Shown here in pieces: positions 50,001-64,000 of a stretch of 64,000 bases of DNA; the first letter of the stretch is position 1, and the number at the start of each line of letters is the position of its first letter. This DNA comes from Tomocerus qinae (taxonomy: Eukaryota > Arthropoda > Collembola > Entomobryomorpha > Tomoceridae): positions 17,050,001 to 17,114,000 of the forward strand of contig CM034548.1 of assembly GCA_020055645.1 (NCBI GenBank). The letters are read 5' to 3'. The notes under the pieces are model-generated. The model was not told where the DNA came from. It ran no database searches and saw only the letters and a list, made by a program, of their open reading frames with translations. The position numbers were made by a program, and so were the translations under genes.

Positions 50001-52717
50001 CGTCAGTCAGCACTTTCTACTTTCACCTTCCAATTTTCTTTGCAGTCAAGTGTGAACAAGTTCAAATAGCGGAGCTGTCGGAATTGTTGTGACCTTTTGT
50101 TATGTAAATTGTGACTGCCATCTGCATTTCTGATGCTTTACATTACACTCGGTCGGGTCGTTTGTGCCTTTGTGGTTTACTTTGCTCTGAATTGAATGCC
50201 ACCTATTTCAAGAACGGATGCTTTGCTTTGAGTATGCATTTACTTTAGATTGCTTTCACTTGTTCGTGCAACTGCAAGATTTATCCAGATGTCTGAAAAA
50301 TTCAGACAGACATCCTGAACTGAGATTGGAATACAATCCCATTACAACTGTACTGACTGAAAACAGATTATAATTTCACATCTGTGTCATGAAATGCATA
50401 ATTATATTTTCATATCCAAAGCAATTTCTGCAATCATCATACTAAATTGATAATGCTATTTTGGATATTACTAGTCGTCATTTTCAAGTGACAAACATTT
50501 TAAATTTGCAATATTTCCTTCAAGCGTCGTATCATCTCTCTCTTTAATAAATCTTGTCTTTCAGATAAAATGTATGCTTTAATTTTAATAACTTGCTACA
50601 TAAATCGCAACTGCATAAAAAACTACGTTTGCAATTCTTCGAAAATTGCAATTCATATCTGATTAATGTATATCCACCGTAAAAGCACGAAAAAGTAGGG
50701 AACAATGTACAGTAAGCATTTAACCTAATATGACTATTATCTCCCCTATATTTTCTTAGATATGTTCCATCAACCGAAATCTACGGTGGGTACCTAGACT
50801 GAAGTCGTGATCTTTGATGCAATGGATTAGTAGTAGAGTATTCATTTCTGTTATTTGTAGTAGTGGAGTTGGGTTTTGATATAGGATGGAGTGGAGCGCT
50901 TTGCAAAGATATGGAATGGTAGATATAGCTATCTCTATATCTCTTGTAGGACAACTTGACGGAAAATGTGAGTGAGAATGAATCACAAGATGAATAGCTT
51001 AGGGGGCAAAATCCGAGTTCGACTGCATGTGAATCTGAATTTTAGTAGAGAGGGAAATCCTTCCTGCATAGTTTGGTTAGGCATTGATGTGAACTTGCTT
51101 ATGCGTCTTAGTCTTGTCTATTACATCATGTGTGTATCCCACTTCACTATATAATAATGTGCAAGACTATACTAAATATAAGCGATATGACCATGAAATG
51201 GTAATAGTACAATATAATAAATTAAATTGCATGCTTCTATGAGTCTTATCACATCATTTTAATACTTTTCTTTCCATTTACTTCCTTTTCAAAGGTTCCT
51301 CTGCTATAATGAATCTTCCATCTCTTAAAGTAAGAATTTGTAATAAAAAAATTGTGATTTTTGTTATGTACAATCGTTCCTTTCGGCTACAAACTCAAAA
51401 CTAGATGAAAAATAAGCTAAGCCGTTACGCTGCAGAAATAATCTTAATAATAATCTTCGCAATGCCGACTGCCAACTCAAACCAGAGATTGAAATCTTGT
51501 CACTGTAGTTGGAATAGATTTATCATTTGAAAGGCTAAATTGACTTTTAAGTGTTGCAACATAGTTTTTGCAAGGAAGTGCTACAGGAAGCATTAGGGAT
51601 ATTCAATTTGAGTTATATTGCAATATTCCCGTTTTATAAACATGAATTTCTGAGACTTGGATTGTTGATCTAATTTTCTTTCCTCCATTCTGATCAGTCT
51701 ATTAGAGAGTCGATGAAATGAAACCACTTTTTTCTATGACCATCTATCAAACGATGATATCAGGAAAAGGGAAGGAAAGCAAATGGTTCCTATACTCGAA
51801 TTTCCTAGTGATGATAAATAAAGGCATTCTTTTCTAAGAAGTGAACTCTTATTGCATTTCCCTGAGTACCTAAGAGTATATGTATCTTATGATCGCATAA
51901 AAGTATGAAGTACTACTTCTCCCTTATAATTCTTCATCTCCAGGGAGGGAATAGTAGTATAGTCCTAGTCGTAATAACAACTGCATACAGCTACTTGTAA
52001 GGCAGTTTAGTCGAGAGCATTGAGAATTCATCTAGCTTCTATTACCCGTGTAATTACGCCCAGTATGAAAAATTCTATAGCTAGTTTCTAAGTTCTGACT
52101 GAATATAGAAGACGGGAGAGAGAGTTTGGTTGACTGGGAGAGATTCTCGTTCTATTAATGCTAACCTCACAAAATCAGCAACATGTGCCTTTTTTCTTGT
52201 CGGTTTTTTGTTGCATCTATCTAATGCATCCCACAAGATTCCAAATCCCATGGAATGGTTTTTGTAGGATCCTTTTAGTCTTGTCTTTTCTTATCGCTTT
52301 TTTGCTTTATTCTCTAAATGAACACTTTCCACGATCCTATCTTAATTTGGCTACAACATACTGTCCCACTACCACTACTTTTGTACACAGAATCAGCATA
52401 ATACATGGGATTTGTGTATAGGTGCACTTATTTGTAACGTATCTGTTAGTAGAACAAAACAAGTTAGCCAAACCGAAGTCAACAGAGTCATTTCATCTGT
52501 CATTGCTACTACGAATAACTAAAGGTTAAGGAATATAAATTTTAATGGAGGGTAAAACCCGTTTAATAGTCACGCGTGGTTGTCTATATGTTATTGCAAT
52601 AATGTCTAGGCATATACTATTTACGACTGTCACTAAGCACATTGCAAATAAAATGCTTAAAAAAGATATTGTTGTGCGATGGTATAATTATTACGTAAGT
52701 AGAAGGAACAGACTTAC
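47024..52717. other. Gene-free stretch, presumed intron of the minus-strand gene
   Basis: No supported exon on either strand. Frames of 60-90 codons (for example 47564-47764 plus and 48966-48694 minus) look like chance. On the minus strand this begins right after the donor AAG|GTAAGT at 52718/52717, so it is the start of an intron of unknown length. Simple GTAG/TAAG repeats near 48826-48845 are the only notable sequence. Confidence 0.55.
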
Positions 52718-55378
52718 CTTTTTGTTGTGAATAGGATTCTGCATGCCACTAATAAAAGAATAAATGGTATCTCTTTCAGTCCCAACATTTTTGGTATCTG
52801 CTATAATTGGATATACTTTGTGGACAATTTTGAACTTGTTGGAATCACCTTTCCAGAGAGGATGGGGATGAATATGATCAGGGATAGGATTTTCTGAGTT
52901 TATTGAATCACTTAGTTTGCATGAGTCATAGTGATAGGTCACTAATGATTTCCGAAGGCATTTCCCTTGATCGGAAGTGCGTAGGAAATCATTATCCATG
53001 TTTTGTTCACACTGCCCCAACGGATTTTTGCCTTGGAGCTCATTAGTAGTAATAGATTCTCTGCTTTTTCTCAATGTCACAAAGTGACTGCTTTCACTGC
53101 AATAATTTACCCTTGCATCATTATCATGGGTATCATTAACGGGCTCTGTGGAGAGGAGGAAGATAGCATTACTTTCCTCTAAAATATTTCCTTGTTTGTT
53201 TTTCGCATTTTGAAAACGAAACTCATTTATTTGGAGCGACTGTTCATTTCTGGTGTTTGTAGTTGGATTTAATTGCTCATTTGTTGTGAGAAGGAGCTTT
53301 TCATCTGATTTGGAGTAAAAAGAGGAGGAAGACAAAGATGCGATGTCATTTTGACAATAATGCATTAGTCGAGTATTGGATTTCTTGTTCTCTGTGAGCA
53401 AAGAGACATGGGCATCAATATTATTTTCCCCGTTCATCTCACTTCCTCCGTCTGCACTATTTGCTAAAGGAGCTTTGTGTCCGTCTGTTTGTGTCTTTCC
53501 AAGGGCATAATGCATTTTCTTATGTGCAACTTTAGGATTCAGTATTTTCGACGGTGCACGAGTTTCAGCTTTCCCACTTCTGTCATCATAATCATTATCT
53601 GGGGAATAAAGATGTTGACGTTGACATTGATTTCCATGTTGAGTTGAATCTCCTTCTCTCCACATTTCGTTTTCACCCGAGCTACATACACTACTACCCG
53701 GAGGAGAATTTGGGCGAAAGCGTCTGTTCATCAACATCTGCAACGTTGATTTCTCCGTGGAGCTAGGGCTGTCACCATCTCGAGAACTCCAGGAGTCGTT
53801 ACTCTGAACGTCACAACGTTGGGAGAAAGAGTTAATATTTTGTCTGATTATTATTCTGCCGGTAGCTTCTCCAGTCTCTCTGTTGTCACATTCAATTTGG
53901 GAATTGGGAAACTGGCTATAGGAAAATTCTTCGGTGTCATGATCAGAGGATTTACTCATATCTACGTCTATCTCATTCTCACTCATTCTTTCACTGTCAC
54001 TAATTTCAACGGAATATTTCTGCTCTTGCCCTTGAGAAAGATCATTTCCTCTTGCATTTGTGCATTTCATGTCCATAGGTGGTTCATCTTTTGTGGTTTG
54101 CCCAGTTGTCTGAAAATGTGTTGATATTTTTACACCCTTATCTTTGATAGTGTTACTTGTAGCATGAGAGCTATCTACGGAAGGAAGGGAAGATTTTCTA
54201 TTTATAGTGTTGAACTTATTCTTTGTGAGTGTATTTGTTGAGTTTCTGGTAGGAATTTTTCTATTTGGAATGCTCTTAGCACTCTCTCCTTTTGTCTTGT
54301 GAGGTTTCCCTCCGTTTTCAGTCTGTTTAGAATTGGACTTTGGTGTTAGAGCGTTTTTAGGAGAGGCATAGGGCGACACTCCTTGACATGTCAGAATGTT
54401 ACCCATAAGTCTTCGAGGGGAATCTTTTATTTGAAGCTTTTCTTTACGCCAGGATGATAATACGGGAATATTGTTTGAATGTGTGGATGGAGAGGAATCG
54501 GACAAAGCTACAGATGCAGGCAAGATTTCATCGCACAAAAAATGGGATAAGTGTTCCCTCTCCGCTCTCACTTCTGCCTTTTGGCCAAATTTCTCGGAGC
54601 TGTGGGACCTATTTTCTTGAGAAATCCCGAGTTTCTCCGAAGAAGTTGAAGTGGATTGCTCTTCGTCTTCTTTTGACTCTGTCTTTGCTTCCCTTACAAA
54701 GATCAGCGGATTTTCGGGTGTAACTACCTCCTGTATTAATGGGGAAGGTGAAGATTTCCGTTTTACAGTTCCTGTGTAAAGAGATGGACAGTCCCATAAA
54801 TCCAAAGAGCTCTTCTTTTCCACGGCAGCCACTCTCGACGAACTCACTGAACCAGAGGCAATTAATTTTCTCGATCTTGTTTTGTACTTACAGTCTTTCT
54901 TTTGATGACCGGGAATACTTTTCGTCGTGTTATTAGCGATCGAGGTCCTCGTCCTAGCATCTTTCTCACCACATTTAGCGAAATGATTTGCACTGCCCAA
55001 AGAGATCCCTGTTTTCGGGGGCAATGACGTTGATCCTGATGTCCAAGTTCTAGTTAAGTCTCTCTTGCCTCTTCCAACAGTTTTTATATTCGCTTTAGAA
55101 GTTGTTTTGCTACAAGTAGATGATAGTCCTTCGAACACAGAGCCATTAAGGCTCTCATCAGGGACAGCCGCGTAAATCCTATTACGACTCACGAATCGTT
55201 TCCTCAACTCAGATAAATTCTTTGATGGCTCCACGCTTCTTCTCCAATTACTCTCATTATCACCAGTTGTGCTACAACTTTTTCCACTACTGCCACTTAT
55301 ACTACACTTTCCACTCTTTATGAGACTCGTCTTACTTTCTTCCGCACCTCCACTCTCTGTACAAAATTCATTCTGCAT
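52718..55378 (-). CDS. Large first coding exon, 887 codons, Ser/Thr-rich disordered protein
   Basis: I do not recognise the family. The ATG at 55378 has A at -3 and an in-frame TAA 9 nt upstream. The frame is open for 887 codons to a strong donor, AAG|GTAAGT, at 52718, exactly on a codon boundary; read-through past the donor would stop after eight more codons. The product is rich in Ser, Thr, Asn, Lys and Glu, has no signal peptide or membrane segment, and looks intrinsically disordered. A few segments look more ordered or motif-like: LRKRFVSRNRIYAAVPDESL (about 59-77), SLDLWDCPSLYTG (about 191-203) and TLQMLMNRRFRPNSPPG. Several basophilic-kinase-type sites occur (RRSV at 46-49, KRKSS at 206-210, RKSRES, RKSLV). 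Codons in the last third remain typical of coding DNA. Further exons must lie to the left. The exon at 21099-20719 may belong to the same gene as an alternative start. Confidence 0.85.
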
Positions 55379-58300
55379 TTTCCCTTAAGATTTTCTCAGG
55401 GATTCACCATGTCAAAGTCACTACTGAAACTTCTCGCAGAGAAAGTATTTACTTTTCCCTACATTTCATTCTGAAATTACTTCCAAATCCCTAGCACATA
55501 CTACATATGTTACAATTCATTGGAAAACTTTGGCAATTTTCAATTTATGGTTTTACGTGTCTTTTTCTTATGACCTCAAGTACTTTATTTACTGAGAGTA
55601 CGCGTTACGATCCTCTAATAAACGTCAAATTACCTTTTCCCTACCTGTGTCTCTGTAAATTATAGTTCTCGTTTAAATAGAGGGAAATACATTCCGAGGA
55701 TCCCTTCTGCTACTTAATTGGCTTAGATAAATGACGGACCCAAACGAGTTTTATTATTAAACAATGACTCAAAGTTGACCGTCGGCTTTGTTTACTGCGA
55801 ATGTGTCACTATGGGATGTCTAATTCAGTATAGTATAGTTCCCAGCGTCTGAAATGTTTCCTCAGATCAATTCATTCACTACCCAGCTTTTACGCAATGG
55901 GCAACCCATAATATGCCATATTATATGTTGCAACAGAAAGGTCAAAAGAAAGCTGAGAATGTACTAATGTACATATACCATGTGTAGTATATTTATGTCT
56001 TATAAATATCTCTACAACAAGACAGTTATAAAGTGAACACAATATGGTAGATGATAATATTGTGCCATGTATACTATAAGAACCTAACACTGACATACTA
56101 AACAAACACCCAACCCCGTATCAAGAGGAAAGCAACTTAACTAACTACCACCAATAAGTCAGTTGACTCTCCATCAACCAACAGCATTACTCAGTGGAGT
56201 AGACTTTTATTAAGAACCTATGTATGTATGTAAGTAATGCACCTCGAGTAGGAAAGAGAGCTACTTCAATAGTGACTATCTCTATGGTAGTCAATACAAG
56301 AGGGTTCTTCATAGAGGTGGGCAATAGTTTCAACTGCAATCTGGATTCCCTTATGTAACACGATAAATTGTCCAAGACTCATTTTTAAAATAAAAAATAT
56401 CCTTATTTTGTATTTAGCGTGTACTATTTACTCTTCTTGACACTGTAAATTGCTTTTGAATTGTTTTATAAAATTTTATTTTTATCATTGCTAACAGTTA
56501 TTACAGTAAAAGGGAGTTGGGAAAATTCCCACCTCTATTTCTAGAAATTTGTCGGCTTTATTTGGGGAGTACAATAGCTTCTCGGATTCTTAATATCACA
56601 AAGTCTGAACATGAAATTTCTATGCGTGGTCCATTCTCTAATAGCAATGGCATTGCGTTCTGTTGTTGGTCTGAATGGAAATGGGTAGAAATTCCAAGAA
56701 GCCCACTATAGTTGTATTTACTTATCTCCTGTACCTATATACGGACTACAAGAGATATTTATACTGTGGTAAAAGAGGGCTTAGTGTTCACCAAGACACA
56801 AATGCAGGGAAAGTAAGTGCAAGTTCAAGTTCTTGAGGGGAAAGAAAGGAAGGAAATAGCGCAATGACAAGAACCCAATGAATTTATGAGTCTCATCTTC
56901 TAATCGCTATCTAACGAAAACATTGGATTGAGCCCACTACACAACAGTTACACAACTTTACGGATTGCACTATTTTCCTATTTTCTAGACGATTGCACTG
57001 CACTTCTTTGCAACAGACAAATATAACCGTATAATCTCTAAGACTATCTCCATACCATACTGTGAATACTGTTTCCAAATTAACTCGAGTACGAAACACA
57101 ATTTGAGAGTCTACACAATAATTTACCAAACATACAATATACTCATCGAGTCTGCAAGTGTGAATGAGGAATAGAATAATAAATCATTGCGTCTCAAAAT
57201 CGACAACTATAATAAACTGTAATTCCATAGAAAAACTACGTATGACTTGAATAATTTTGTCCAAGAATTAAAAAATCTATTTGTCAATTGAGAAATGAAA
57301 TAAATGTCATATTTCTACTTAACTGGTCTAAAAATCATTGGAATATTTTAGACATGCAAAGTATAATTTATTACATTCTTTTGCAGCTAATGCGTGATGT
57401 CGTTGTATATAGTTACAGACTCAGATTTCCTTTCCTCTCAGTTTTACACACATTAATTGATTAAGGCCATTATGTTGTATGATTGCAAATAACCTGGGTA
57501 ATGCATTATGCTGTGTACATACTTAGATTTCAACCTTGACTAATTTTGATATAACTACACATTGTATATTTTGATTATAATAGAATCTCATCCCAACTGT
57601 ACGACCTTAATTGTAAGTACTAGCTCTTGGAAGAAACTGTATTTATGTCTTTCACCGATTCCCTTCCACCTCCACTTTTCTGATAATAGATAGGTGTGCA
57701 CTTAGTCTGTTTTCCTACCATGGTAATAACTTTATCTGTGACACCTGAGACGCATTACTTTGCACTGAGGGACGTAATTTATGAGATCAGAATGCACAGG
57801 CAGAACACAATACTTCAGGACTAAACTACAGCACATGTTTGTTAAGAACAATAGACCTACAACAAGACAAGGAATTAAAGTTCCATTGTGAATAAAATTG
57901 CTACATACGACAATTCCATAGTAAGGATATTGGTTCGTGTGGCAAAGTCTAAGTTTAGTATTTATCACACGAAGGAGCAACACTATAAGGCAGAGAAGGT
58001 GCACATTGTCTTCAGACGCTTGTAACTACTCCAATGTAAACAAGCAGGTATAGATGTACATTTGGTTTTCTTGAGGGAAGTGATTAATTACTCCAATAAT
58101 AATCTAAAAGATTTAGAGCCCATTGTGCAGACTCTCAACTCTCCTCCCAACTTTACTTCCAATGGAACTTCCCACTGCCTCTTTTGTCTATGATTTTACT
58201 CAGTGCACTATGTATTGTAATTGTATCATGACTTATAGGCAAATACTTCTTAAACTAAAGTGTTAGTATAACAGAACCCAAGAATTTTACAGTAAATACT

Positions 58301-61300
58301 ATTCGTTCACTAAGACCGACTTTTCTTTTCGTTGTAATGGCAAATGAGTTGTTAAATCATTAATTCTATATTGTTATAGGGTATTTGGGTAATCAAGACA
58401 AATAAGCACTTTGTTATGTTAGGAGTAATAAATGTAATACACTGATCGCTAGTCTCTGTGGTATATTATTAGAATTAAATGGTCAAGTCTAATGAAACAC
58501 TTGTTTAGAAGTTTTGAAGAGATGAATAGAAACAAGTGGATTGTGTAAGTTGAGCCGAACGGAGCAGACTGAAGTGTTGTTTGAAAATGAATGAATTGAA
58601 TGAAGGCATTTTAGAACATGATATGTAAGGAAAGGAAAGTGATGTAACAAAAGTGCAATAATATGGCAAACCCACCAACCAAAAGAACCCGACTCAGGGT
58701 GGCTTCCCGATTCCATTACTTGCATCACATCGTCGGCTTTAACTAAAGCTTTATAATATCATCCCCACATTACAATACATACAGAGATGCATTACAATAA
58801 AACAGGACGAAATTACGACCTCGTGCCTTTGCTACACTTGCACTCTTCCACGAGGTGCAGATATAGACCAATATAGATATTTTATGTGCCTTAGCTTAGT
58901 GAGATTTTCTATTGCATTATTAGATTGAATTGCTTTGCATCGGAGATAGATGATGAGAGGTTGGGCTGGGCAGGACAAGGGATGTCGTGTAAGGAGAACT
59001 CATCTCTCAACTATAATATCTATCGGGTACATAATAAGCAGGAGGATTCGAATCAAATCCTACGGGCTGTATTATTATACGGGCTTTCACTGCTATACAG
59101 TCTGTGTTTGAGAGTGTGACTTTGAAATTGCTTTCTATTGTCAGTTTATAAGGATCTGTCCTTGCATTGCGTTGCAACATACGTACATCGCCATACATTA
59201 CTGTTCTCACTCTATCATCTGTGCAAGTGCAGGGTAATGGGTATACAACCCATTATAAATAATGGACGACGACGAGGAGGAGGGTACTACTCTTATGTGA
59301 CACCATAAGGCAAGGACCGTGATAAAATTACTCAGCTATAGCTACTATCCAAGAATTCTAGTTAATTGTCTTCGTTGCATTTGGATACTTAACCATGTCG
59401 GATCAATATTCAGGCAGACACAGATTTTATGTACACATTTTCTGTTGTTTACATTCAAGAATTGAAAAATACATAATATTATAAATAATCGTGCTCTTCA
59501 GATTTTACTGTGTATGCTGCTCATGTTTATGTATAGCATGGATACTTTGTCAAAACTCAATGCGTATGTATATTACATAAAACTCCACAAGCTAAGGGTT
59601 GCATATGAACCGGATTGCACTGAATTGGATCAAATCTAGTTAAAAATCGCCAGAATTGATTTTACAAAAAAATCCTGCGAAAGTGTCCTTCTATTTTAAA
59701 AAAATGCTTTTTACTGGATCCACCTTGCTTTTCCAAATTAAGTCACATAGTGCTGGTATGTGCTAATAATAATTATAATTAGTGTAATTTTGATTTTTGT
59801 TGTAACTAAAAATATGGAAGTAAGTATATCAGAAATTTGAAAGCTTGAGTGCTTTAAAACAAATTACGATGAAATCAATTATAACTTAACGAAGGACGAC
59901 TACTTATAATAGTACAAGATGTATCATACAAATAATGTGAGTCAGTCTGTACACGAATTGTTTTATGGCTGCACGGTAGGTTTTATATAATATCATAAAC
60001 CTCAAATAGAAAATGCATGATATACTTTTGCTTTAATCGAAATACATAATGGAAAGTATTCTGTACGTAATGTAAGAAGAGTAATGTTGTGACTAGATAG
60101 GTGTCATTGTATGATATAATCGTGTATAGCTGCCTATGCCCTTTAGGTTTGGTTGGATCGAGATGATGAATCTGGATTTGAAACATATGAGACAAGATGC
60201 GACACTCATCTGATCTCATCCCCATTTCATTCTTCGACAGTAAGGGTGAAAATGCAATATACGGGATAAATGATGAGATGTGAAGAATTGCTCAGGGATT
60301 TTCATTCTACTAAAGGATAAGAATTAAGGGGAAGTGTATGTACTGCCCAACTCTATATCTGTTACGATTGGAGACGTTTTATCCTCTATGTACATAAATA
60401 CGTGTAAGGGATTCGCCCAAGTGAAAGCAAAGAACTAATGTAAGTAACTGGGGTAAGAGTGCTGGGTGAGATGTGACAGTTATATATAGCCATTCATCTT
60501 CACTCACCCTAGATGTGCAGACCAGACACCAAAGTACACGGATGACGAATATTCCGACCAGCCAGGCAGCAATACCTACACGAGTGCGCAATCATACGTA
60601 ATTATTCTCATCTGAAGAGAGGAGTCTGTTTACTTATGTAGATTCAACGGGAGATGTTTCCTCTATCGAATGCCCAATAATATGTGCCAGTAAAGAATAG
60701 AGTTCCCTTACTATTAACGTTTAAATCCATTAAATTATGCAAATCTACACGTCATTCAACTTGTAAACTTAAACCCAAATGATCATTTTAATCGCACTGC
60801 GATAAGCAATCGAGATATAAAATTATTTTAATGATTCTTCTGTTGTAGAATTTGCAACCATTTCTATTTCATAGGCAAAAGAATATTATGGAATCAATCT
60901 AAGTGGATTCAGTAGCTAATGTACAATTACGTGTTGCTTATATTTCCTTGTGTCATCCTTTGGTGATACAGATAAAAAAGTTGGCAGAGGATGTCCACGT
61001 TATGTAGCAGCAAAATTGCGAATTGAAACAGTACTTAGACCTTTATTGGTACCCTTGGTACCCTATTTCTTGAGTCACCAAGTAGGATCAACAGGGTTAC
61101 ATAATACATACAAATGCATCTGTTCAGCAAGGGCACTTGAGGCTGAATTAAAGCAGAGTTCCTTTTCATATGCAAATTCAACGTTGGTTCTTTTATTGTA
61201 CCATCCGGATTACATCCACGTTACCCTTTTCTGACGAAATATAATATAGATATTTTGTAAATGCCAAAAGAGCTCTTTCTGTCGACTAGTACCATGTGAT

Positions 61301-64000
61301 ACGTTCTTAATGCAATACCAAAAATCTCTCTCTACATGCACAAAAGAGACAATAATAATGCGTTGCGTACGGAAATATCAAGGACCATCAAATGCTTCAT
61401 TCATAGAACTGTTTTCATTTCCCGACTCAATAACTTCACTCTTATTATATAACTTATTCCCTATCATGATTCCCTTCTATGTACTACTCCAAATATACGC
61501 TTTCTACTCTCATTGTAAAAATAGTAGTATAACCATGTAACGTTTTGTTTGGGTAGTGACTCACAGATTTGAATTACTTCAACGTTTGTGCACATTATTT
61601 GAGGTCTGACACTTTTGTGGAGTGTGGAGATTATATCTATCTATTCATCTGCATTTTGAAGAAAAGAAAATTATGTTCGTATTAGTGGGAATCTTGTCTA
61701 TTTTGATATGCTCGTTTTCTGCAGAGATGCTTTTCAACTTTGATGTCGTAAACAATTCACTCCGACTTTTATTTCGCCAAAAGGAAAGATAAAAGCAGAA
61801 GCTAACTCTTCTTTAACGATGTACAAGTAGCACTTTTATTATATAAATATTGTTTTCATTTCCAAAGATGTAGGATTGTTTTATGTGCATATATGTAGTT
61901 TTACACACGCTCATTTTCAGAATGAAAAGAATTCTAAATTAACCAGTAGTGGATACAGGGCGATAGAAAAAGAGACATAAATTTAGAAAGTTACGTACCT
62001 ATCATGAATTTTGATGATGAGTAATAAAATGTCAGACTATTCTTAGTACTCTTACGAGCAGCCTTACATTTCCGCACTAAATATCCATGTCTATTGAAAG
62101 AGGGTGTTTAATCATTCCACGGACGTGCATGGGATATCATATGAAATGTCAATAAGTCTTTCAGTACACCTTCGTCCTTTGATGTACTACGTAGTAGTTT
62201 ATGTCCCTCTGAATATAGGTAGTAAAATTATAATTTATTTTACTACATGCAGCATAAAAGTTTACGGCCTACTCTCACTGGTCGAGAAACGTAAAGTGTA
62301 TCCATATAATATGTCCCTACTTGCTAACAAAGCTACCTACCTAGTTGACTTTGCTATTACATGACTCTTAAAACACATTAATTAACTGAACAAGATATTG
62401 TACGAGGAATAAAACAACTATTGCATTTTCTTTCATCAACTAATTAAACGAAAAATCGCTCAACTTTATTCTCTCGTAAATGTCAGAGCTTAAGTTAATT
62501 AATAACGCTATTTGAGTTTTCAGTATTCCTTGAGTTAATTAATTCGCAGGTGAAAATTGCTTAATTTCTTTTGAATGTAGATTATACATCATTTCAATGC
62601 ATATTGATTGCAGTAAAATAGCATATCACATGTGTTTGGGTACTCGATCCTTGTTCTTATTGCAACCACTTACTTAGTACATCATACAACAAATTCTGAA
62701 TAACCAGTAGCTTTATTTAGATTCACTGAATTTATAATTTTACTTTATCATTGTAGATAAATGTCTAAAAGCGTCTCTTAAAATTCCTGTGTGTGAAATA
62801 TAAGCTACTTTTGTCGATTAGAGGCTCATGGAGCGTAAAAATGGGAATGCACCATGTGCAGTATTTGTCATAAAGTGGAATACCTAGGCAGCTTAGTAAG
62901 AAAGTTTTGGACACTAGCAATAAGTGGGGTATAGTGGAGGAAAGTTGAGTGGGAATAAGAACACAAGTGTTTAGGGAAATCTTTTATACCTTGTTTCAGA
63001 GTAAGAATAGCCAATGTTCAACTTAGAATTGTATAACTCGGCTAGTTTTCCAAAGAAAACCTTCGGTTATGTAATAATTGTAATGCGAGTTTGGTAGCCT
63101 GAAGCCATGTGAATGGGAAAGCTAAGTCAGTTCAAGTTCAAGTGGAAAAGTTTTGGTAGGCGCCACGCTGGCTGCCTTGACTTTGACTTCTTGGCTCTTT
63201 TCAATATCTAAGCTTCTATAACACCCATGAACGGATTATATAAACCTTGGAAGTCCAAAATCCACATCGTGTGTATCCTATGTAAGTAGCACACGCATTT
63301 CTATACAGAGCAGCAGACGAAAATACATTGCGTTTCAGTGCATCTTGCACTCCTGCTACTCAACGACTTACCTTTTCTTTGCTCCTTTCCTCAAGAAAAT
63401 CCTTTATAATGTCTCAGACAGAGCAAAAAAAGCTATGCAATGCAATGGCACATTCTACACTATTAGAAGTACGTGAGTGAAGCTATCCGAACCAAGCAGT
63501 CTAGTTTTGGCTGGGGAGATCCCAATACTCTCTACTTATGTCTACTCGTGTGACTTCCCTATTCTCAAGACACTGCTATATACCTACAACTACGTATCAC
63601 CTAAGTATATTTATATTTTATATCTAAGCACTAAAATATACGAACAAATAACCGGAGTATTCTATACCGTATTATGTTCATGTAGTATGCTTAGAATGGA
63701 TGAATACATACATACACAGTTACATAATAGTAAAAGTAGGTAGTAAGAATTCTAAAATTCCCCTCCGAGACTCTCACTGCGCTCCAGATCGTAAAACTAT
63801 TCTTTTCTATACTCCAAAGATCTCCAAGTCAAAAAGTTCTACACATTTTTTCTTATCTCCAGAGTTTTTTAAGATCTGATCAAACCGAAATTACTTACGT
63901 GAGTAACGCACAACAAATGCTTGCCTAAGCATATAACACTTGTATCTATTTAGATTATTTAAAAATTCTTAATGGATGTAGCCATTTAGAAAATGCAAAT
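55379..64000. other. Gene-free stretch upstream of the minus-strand exon
   Basis: This is the 5' side of the 887-codon exon and presumably contains its promoter and perhaps a non-coding first exon near 55379-55800, but I cannot identify specific elements. Elsewhere only short frames occur (for example 60950-61234 and 63477-63743), without domains or splice support. A TATGTATGTATGTAAG microsatellite lies near 56219-56234. A paired GGTACC (61048 onward) is a small curiosity. Confidence 0.5.

Noticed and set aside
1-64000. CRISPR array, bacterial operon, rRNA or viral genome
   Set aside because: There are no regularly spaced direct repeats with unique spacers, no tight gene packing and no rRNA-like blocks. 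The spliced animal-type genes exclude a prokaryotic source.

Overview
This is a window of AT-rich eukaryotic nuclear DNA. Genes are split by GT-AG introns, there are no operons, and long stretches have no sustained reading frame. The two recognisable proteins are a multi-Tudor protein and a CCR4-NOT subunit 2 (CNOT2/Rga) homologue. Both are animal-type proteins. Together with short introns, frequent CpG and abundant small DNA-transposon remnants, this suggests an invertebrate, perhaps an arthropod. I cannot name the species.

Layout. From 1 to about 20.7 kb I find no convincing gene, only a 10-bp tandem array (16501-16624), a few GC-richer islands and some long chance-level frames. A short coding exon lies on the minus strand at 21099-20719. 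From about 21.9 to 35.8 kb there is no gene I can support, apart from an unusual CpG-rich island open on both strands near 28.6-28.9 kb. From 35.8 to 47.0 kb there is a compact island on the plus strand. It begins with two small transposon-like elements, followed by a two-exon Tudor-domain gene (37422-40376), then a stretch with foldback DNA, then the last five coding exons of a CNOT2-like gene (43570-46452). Almost the whole of one CNOT2 intron is made of two large foldback structures. From 47.0 to 52.7 kb there is again no gene. A single 887-codon exon runs on the minus strand from 55378 to 52718 and encodes a Ser/Thr-rich, probably disordered protein start. From 55.4 to 64.0 kb I see no gene; this is the 5' side of that minus-strand gene.

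How the parts may relate. The minus-strand exons at 55.4-52.7 kb and 21.1-20.7 kb share an architecture: ATG just after an in-frame stop, a good splice donor, and a donor exactly on a codon boundary. This suggests alternative first exons of one very large gene running off the left edge, with the plus-strand Tudor/CNOT2 island nested between them. That is inference. Tudor proteins scaffold Piwi/piRNA complexes, and CCR4-NOT carries out deadenylation, including piRNA-directed decay in Drosophila. Their head-to-tail neighbourhood, together with intronic long hairpins that could feed small-RNA pathways, is the most interesting arrangement here, but the sequence alone does not show that they act together.
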